Assembly (NCBI RefSeq): GCF_016744155.1
Contig: NZ_JADGEW010000008.1
Span: 84,991 to 148,990, forward strand
Direction: 5' to 3'
Length of the DNA stretch: 64,000 bases
From: Amphritea sp.
GTDB taxonomy: Bacteria; Pseudomonadota; Gammaproteobacteria; Pseudomonadales; Balneatricaceae
In this document: positions 62,300 through 64,000 of the stretch, piece after piece
Numbering within the stretch: the stretch's first letter is position 1
How the letters are laid out: each line of letters starts with the position of its first letter
Translations under genes and position numbers: made by a program
Notes under the pieces: generated by a model
What the model saw: the letters and a program-made list of their open reading frames with translations, nothing else
Told to the model about the DNA's origin: nothing
Databases searched by the model: none

Positions 62300-62974
62300 A
62301 TGCAGAGTCAGACTATCGCGTTTGATGTTTACGGAACCTTGGTAGACCCCCTAGAGATGAGTCGGCATTTACAGATGATGGTGGGTGATAAAGCTGACTC
62401 ATTATCCAAACTTTGGCGTGAAAAGCAGGTCGAGTACGCTTTTCGTAGAGGTCTGATGGGGCGCTATGAACCTTTTGGCGTTTGTACCCTTCAGGCACTG
62501 AATTACGCCATGAAGGTGTTGGACGTTTCGCTTTCAGTAGAACAGCAAGGTTTTTTGATGGCGCAGTATCAGCAGCTACAAGCTTATGCCGATGTTATTC
62601 CGGGTATCGAATCGCTCAAGGCTCAGGGACACTATTGTGTGGCTTTTTCCAATGGCCCAGCAGTTAAAGTGAAAGAGCTATTAGGAAACGCGGGTGTGTT
62701 GGAATTGCTGGACGATGTGGTCAGCGTTGATGAAATCTCGAGATATAAGCCAGACCCGGCAGTATATCTTCATCTGCTTAAACGAACAGGTAGCCACGCA
62801 GGGAATAGCTGGCTGATCTCCAGTAATGCCTGGGATGTCATGGGCGCGAAACATGCAGGCTTAAATGCTGCATGGGTGCAACGAAGTTCTGATGCAGTTT
62901 TTGATCCCTGGGATATACAGCCTGATCGGGTAGTTAATACGCTGCAAGCGTTAGCACTTGAGCTAAGTAAATAG
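62300..62974 (+). CDS. Haloacid dehalogenase type II (HAD family)
   Basis: A 224-residue HAD-fold hydrolase from ATG 62300; GGAG lies eight bases upstream, and the frame open from 62069 is leader sequence containing a terminator. The nucleophile Asp is in FDVYGTLVDP (about 8-17), motif II is FSNGP, the Lys is in RYKPDPAVY and the acidic pair lies in SSNAWDVMGAKHAGL. The FDxYGTL and SSNxWD forms are those of L-2-haloacid dehalogenases. It stands alone. Confidence 0.85.
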   Translation: MQSQTIAFDVYGTLVDPLEMSRHLQMMVGDKADSLSKLWREKQVEYAFRRGLMGRYEPFGVCTLQALNYAMKVLDVSLSVEQQGFLMAQYQQLQAYADVIPGIESLKAQGHYCVAFSNGPAVKVKELLGNAGVLELLDDVVSVDEISRYKPDPAVYLHLLKRTGSHAGNSWLISSNAWDVMGAKHAGLNAAWVQRSSDAVFDPWDIQPDRVVNTLQALALELSK

Positions 62975-63051
62975 CTTTAGACTTAGCAATGCAGGTCTAT
63001 TTCGTACGTTTTTTTTAGATCGTATATGAGTTGTTTTGTTGCGGTGCGGAT

Positions 63052-63078
63052 AAAAAAAGACCCGGCGGGCGCCGGGTC
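63052..63078 (-). terminator. Terminator of the pirin gene
   Basis: GACCCGGC pairs with GCCGGGTC around a 4-base loop. On the leftward strand it is followed by T7. The 160 bases between it and the stop codon of the pirin gene carry no other gene. Confidence 0.8.
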
Positions 63079-63238
63079 GAAATAAGCCGAATTAGTGGCT
63101 CAAAAAGCAAAGTGCTACTTCAATATAGCGAATTATTTGTGCAATGCAACATAATTTGAGCGGTTTTGATGGTAGAAGTCGTTTTTAAGGGGGAATTAGG
63201 GGTTTAAGTGGGGTTTGTAGTTATAAAAACTATTAATC

Positions 63239-63919
63239 TTAGGGCAAGGTGAAATAAAAGCCTTCCGCTTTGCTGATTCCCCGTAACGATATAAAAGGCT
63301 CATCCTCAAACAGTATTGTATCGCCTGCCTCCAGAATACTTCCGTTTACCTCTAACTCACCCTTGAGCAGATAGAGGAAACCGTTTCCCGCTTCGGGCAG
63401 ACCGCAACTTTTATGATGCAAACGGAACTGATACATCTCTATATCTTGTTCAATCTGTAGCGAATCGTCACGACCATCTGGAGAAATGATCAGTTGCACT
63501 CCTTCCCGACTAAGAAGCTTACGGGATTGATAGCGGGGTGTATTGCCGTTTTTTTCCGGAATAACCCAAAACTGAAGCATTTTCAGGCTGCTTTCCAGAG
63601 AGGCATTTTGCTCAGTGAATTCGGTACCTGTTCCGGTGCTCAGTAATTGAAGGCTTCTGCCTTGGAGTAGTTTTCGGTTACCCAGAGAGTCGGTATGCAG
63701 GTTCTTGCCATCAAGAATGACGGATATGATTTCCAGGTCCTGATGTTTGCTGGGATCTAACGCTGCTCCAGGCTGCAACAGGTCTTCATTTGCCACCCGT
63801 AATTCAGATATTCCCATCCAGTCTGGGTCGAAATAGCTACCAAATGAGAATACATGTCGGGATTCAAGCCAGCCGAAATGGGCATATCCTCGGTCTGGAG
63901 CACGTTTTATTCTGATCAT
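63239..63919 (-). CDS. Pirin-family protein with lost metal ligands
   Basis: A 226-residue bicupin of the YhhW/pirin family, recognised by RAPDRGYAHFGWLESRHVFSF, DLEIISVILDG, HTDSLGN, QFWVIPEKNGNTPRYQ and ISPDGRDDSLQI. YhhW and human pirin bind metal through H57, H59, H101 and E103. Aligned by eye, H57 is Ser and H101 is Phe here (PSKHQDLEI; GTEFTEQN), so two of four ligands are missing and quercetinase-type metal chemistry is doubtful. ATG 63919 is used; a TTG at 63931 is upstream in frame. The last 69 bases of the window hold no feature. Confidence 0.82.
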   Translation of the reverse strand: MIRIKRAPDRGYAHFGWLESRHVFSFGSYFDPDWMGISELRVANEDLLQPGAALDPSKHQDLEIISVILDGKNLHTDSLGNRKLLQGRSLQLLSTGTGTEFTEQNASLESSLKMLQFWVIPEKNGNTPRYQSRKLLSREGVQLIISPDGRDDSLQIEQDIEMYQFRLHHKSCGLPEAGNGFLYLLKGELEVNGSILEAGDTILFEDEPFISLRGISKAEGFYFTLP

Positions 63920-64000
63920 GAAGGTTCGCAAATGGAGACTGTTGCCCTCTTTTTTACCTTGTCAGCACCGGACTGTAAACATAGCAGTTAGTTTTAACCA

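Overview
The window looks like chromosomal DNA from a marine gammaproteobacterium of the Oceanospirillales type (Amphritea, Neptunomonas or Marinobacterium-like). This is inferred from gene content and order: an rsxABCDGE cluster close to nth, a Pseudomonas-like CysI-DUF934-CysH sulfite/APS reduction set, the small families DUF2788, TIGR02647, DUF2986 and VF530, and moderate GC content. No rRNA operon, prophage, insertion sequence or CRISPR array was seen.

Layout. 1-5.0 kb: a HutZ-like haem-utilisation gene preceded by a decayed copy of its own 5' end, then a leftward run of DUF2788, a small GTPase, dsbB, an SGNH hydrolase, a 2OG-Fe(II) oxygenase and a TIGR02647 protein. 5.3-5.8 kb: tRNA-Tyr with promoter and terminator, followed by two copies of a structured repeat; one copy ends in a tRNA-Tyr-like 3' tail. 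6-10 kb: nrdA-nrdB-yfaE behind a pair of NrdR boxes. 10.4-14.5 kb: DUF2986-VF530, a persulfide dioxygenase-rhodanese fusion, a Cro/CI-type regulator, a probable broken Rmf-like gene, and nth. 15-21.7 kb: rsxEGDCBA on the minus strand, with an enlarged, repeat-bearing RsxC. 21.9-30.5 kb: sulfate assimilation (cysN, cysD, a TauE/SafE permease, cysI, DUF934, cysH, cysG). CysH is of the APS reductase type and CysN carries what looks like a dead APS kinase tail, which fits a direct APS-to-sulfite route.

30.6-38.6 kb: an HDOD protein, a lipoprotein, a type I secretion set (TolC, ABC, HlyD) without its substrate, an alpha/beta hydrolase and a GIY-YIG protein. 38.8-44.1 kb: a secreted GlcG/HbpS-like protein opposite a two-component system, a 45-residue Cys-headed peptide gene, pyrC and ansA. 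44.19-44.70 kb: a candidate solitary integron gene cassette carrying an AT-rich lipoprotein gene and a 59-bp attC-like site. 44.9-47 kb: a redoxin, an unknown secreted protein and a divergent Cys-tailed MarR regulator with palindromic operator candidates.

47-56.4 kb: methionine salvage genes (mtnA and mtnK divergent; a YbdL-type aminotransferase overlapping an omega-amidase), with a YIP1 protein, an Asp/Glu racemase, a zinc-sensing-type diguanylate cyclase, PBP7 and a nucleoside-recognition membrane protein between them. 56.5-64 kb: a nonsense-interrupted secreted-protein gene, several uncharacterised proteins, hrpB, a type II haloacid dehalogenase and a pirin that has lost metal ligands.

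The best leads for something unusual are the cassette, the tRNA-Tyr-associated structured repeats, the MarR/redoxin/secreted-protein unit, the frameshifted Rmf-like transcription unit and the vestigial kinase domain of CysN. All calls come from reading the sequence; no database search was run.
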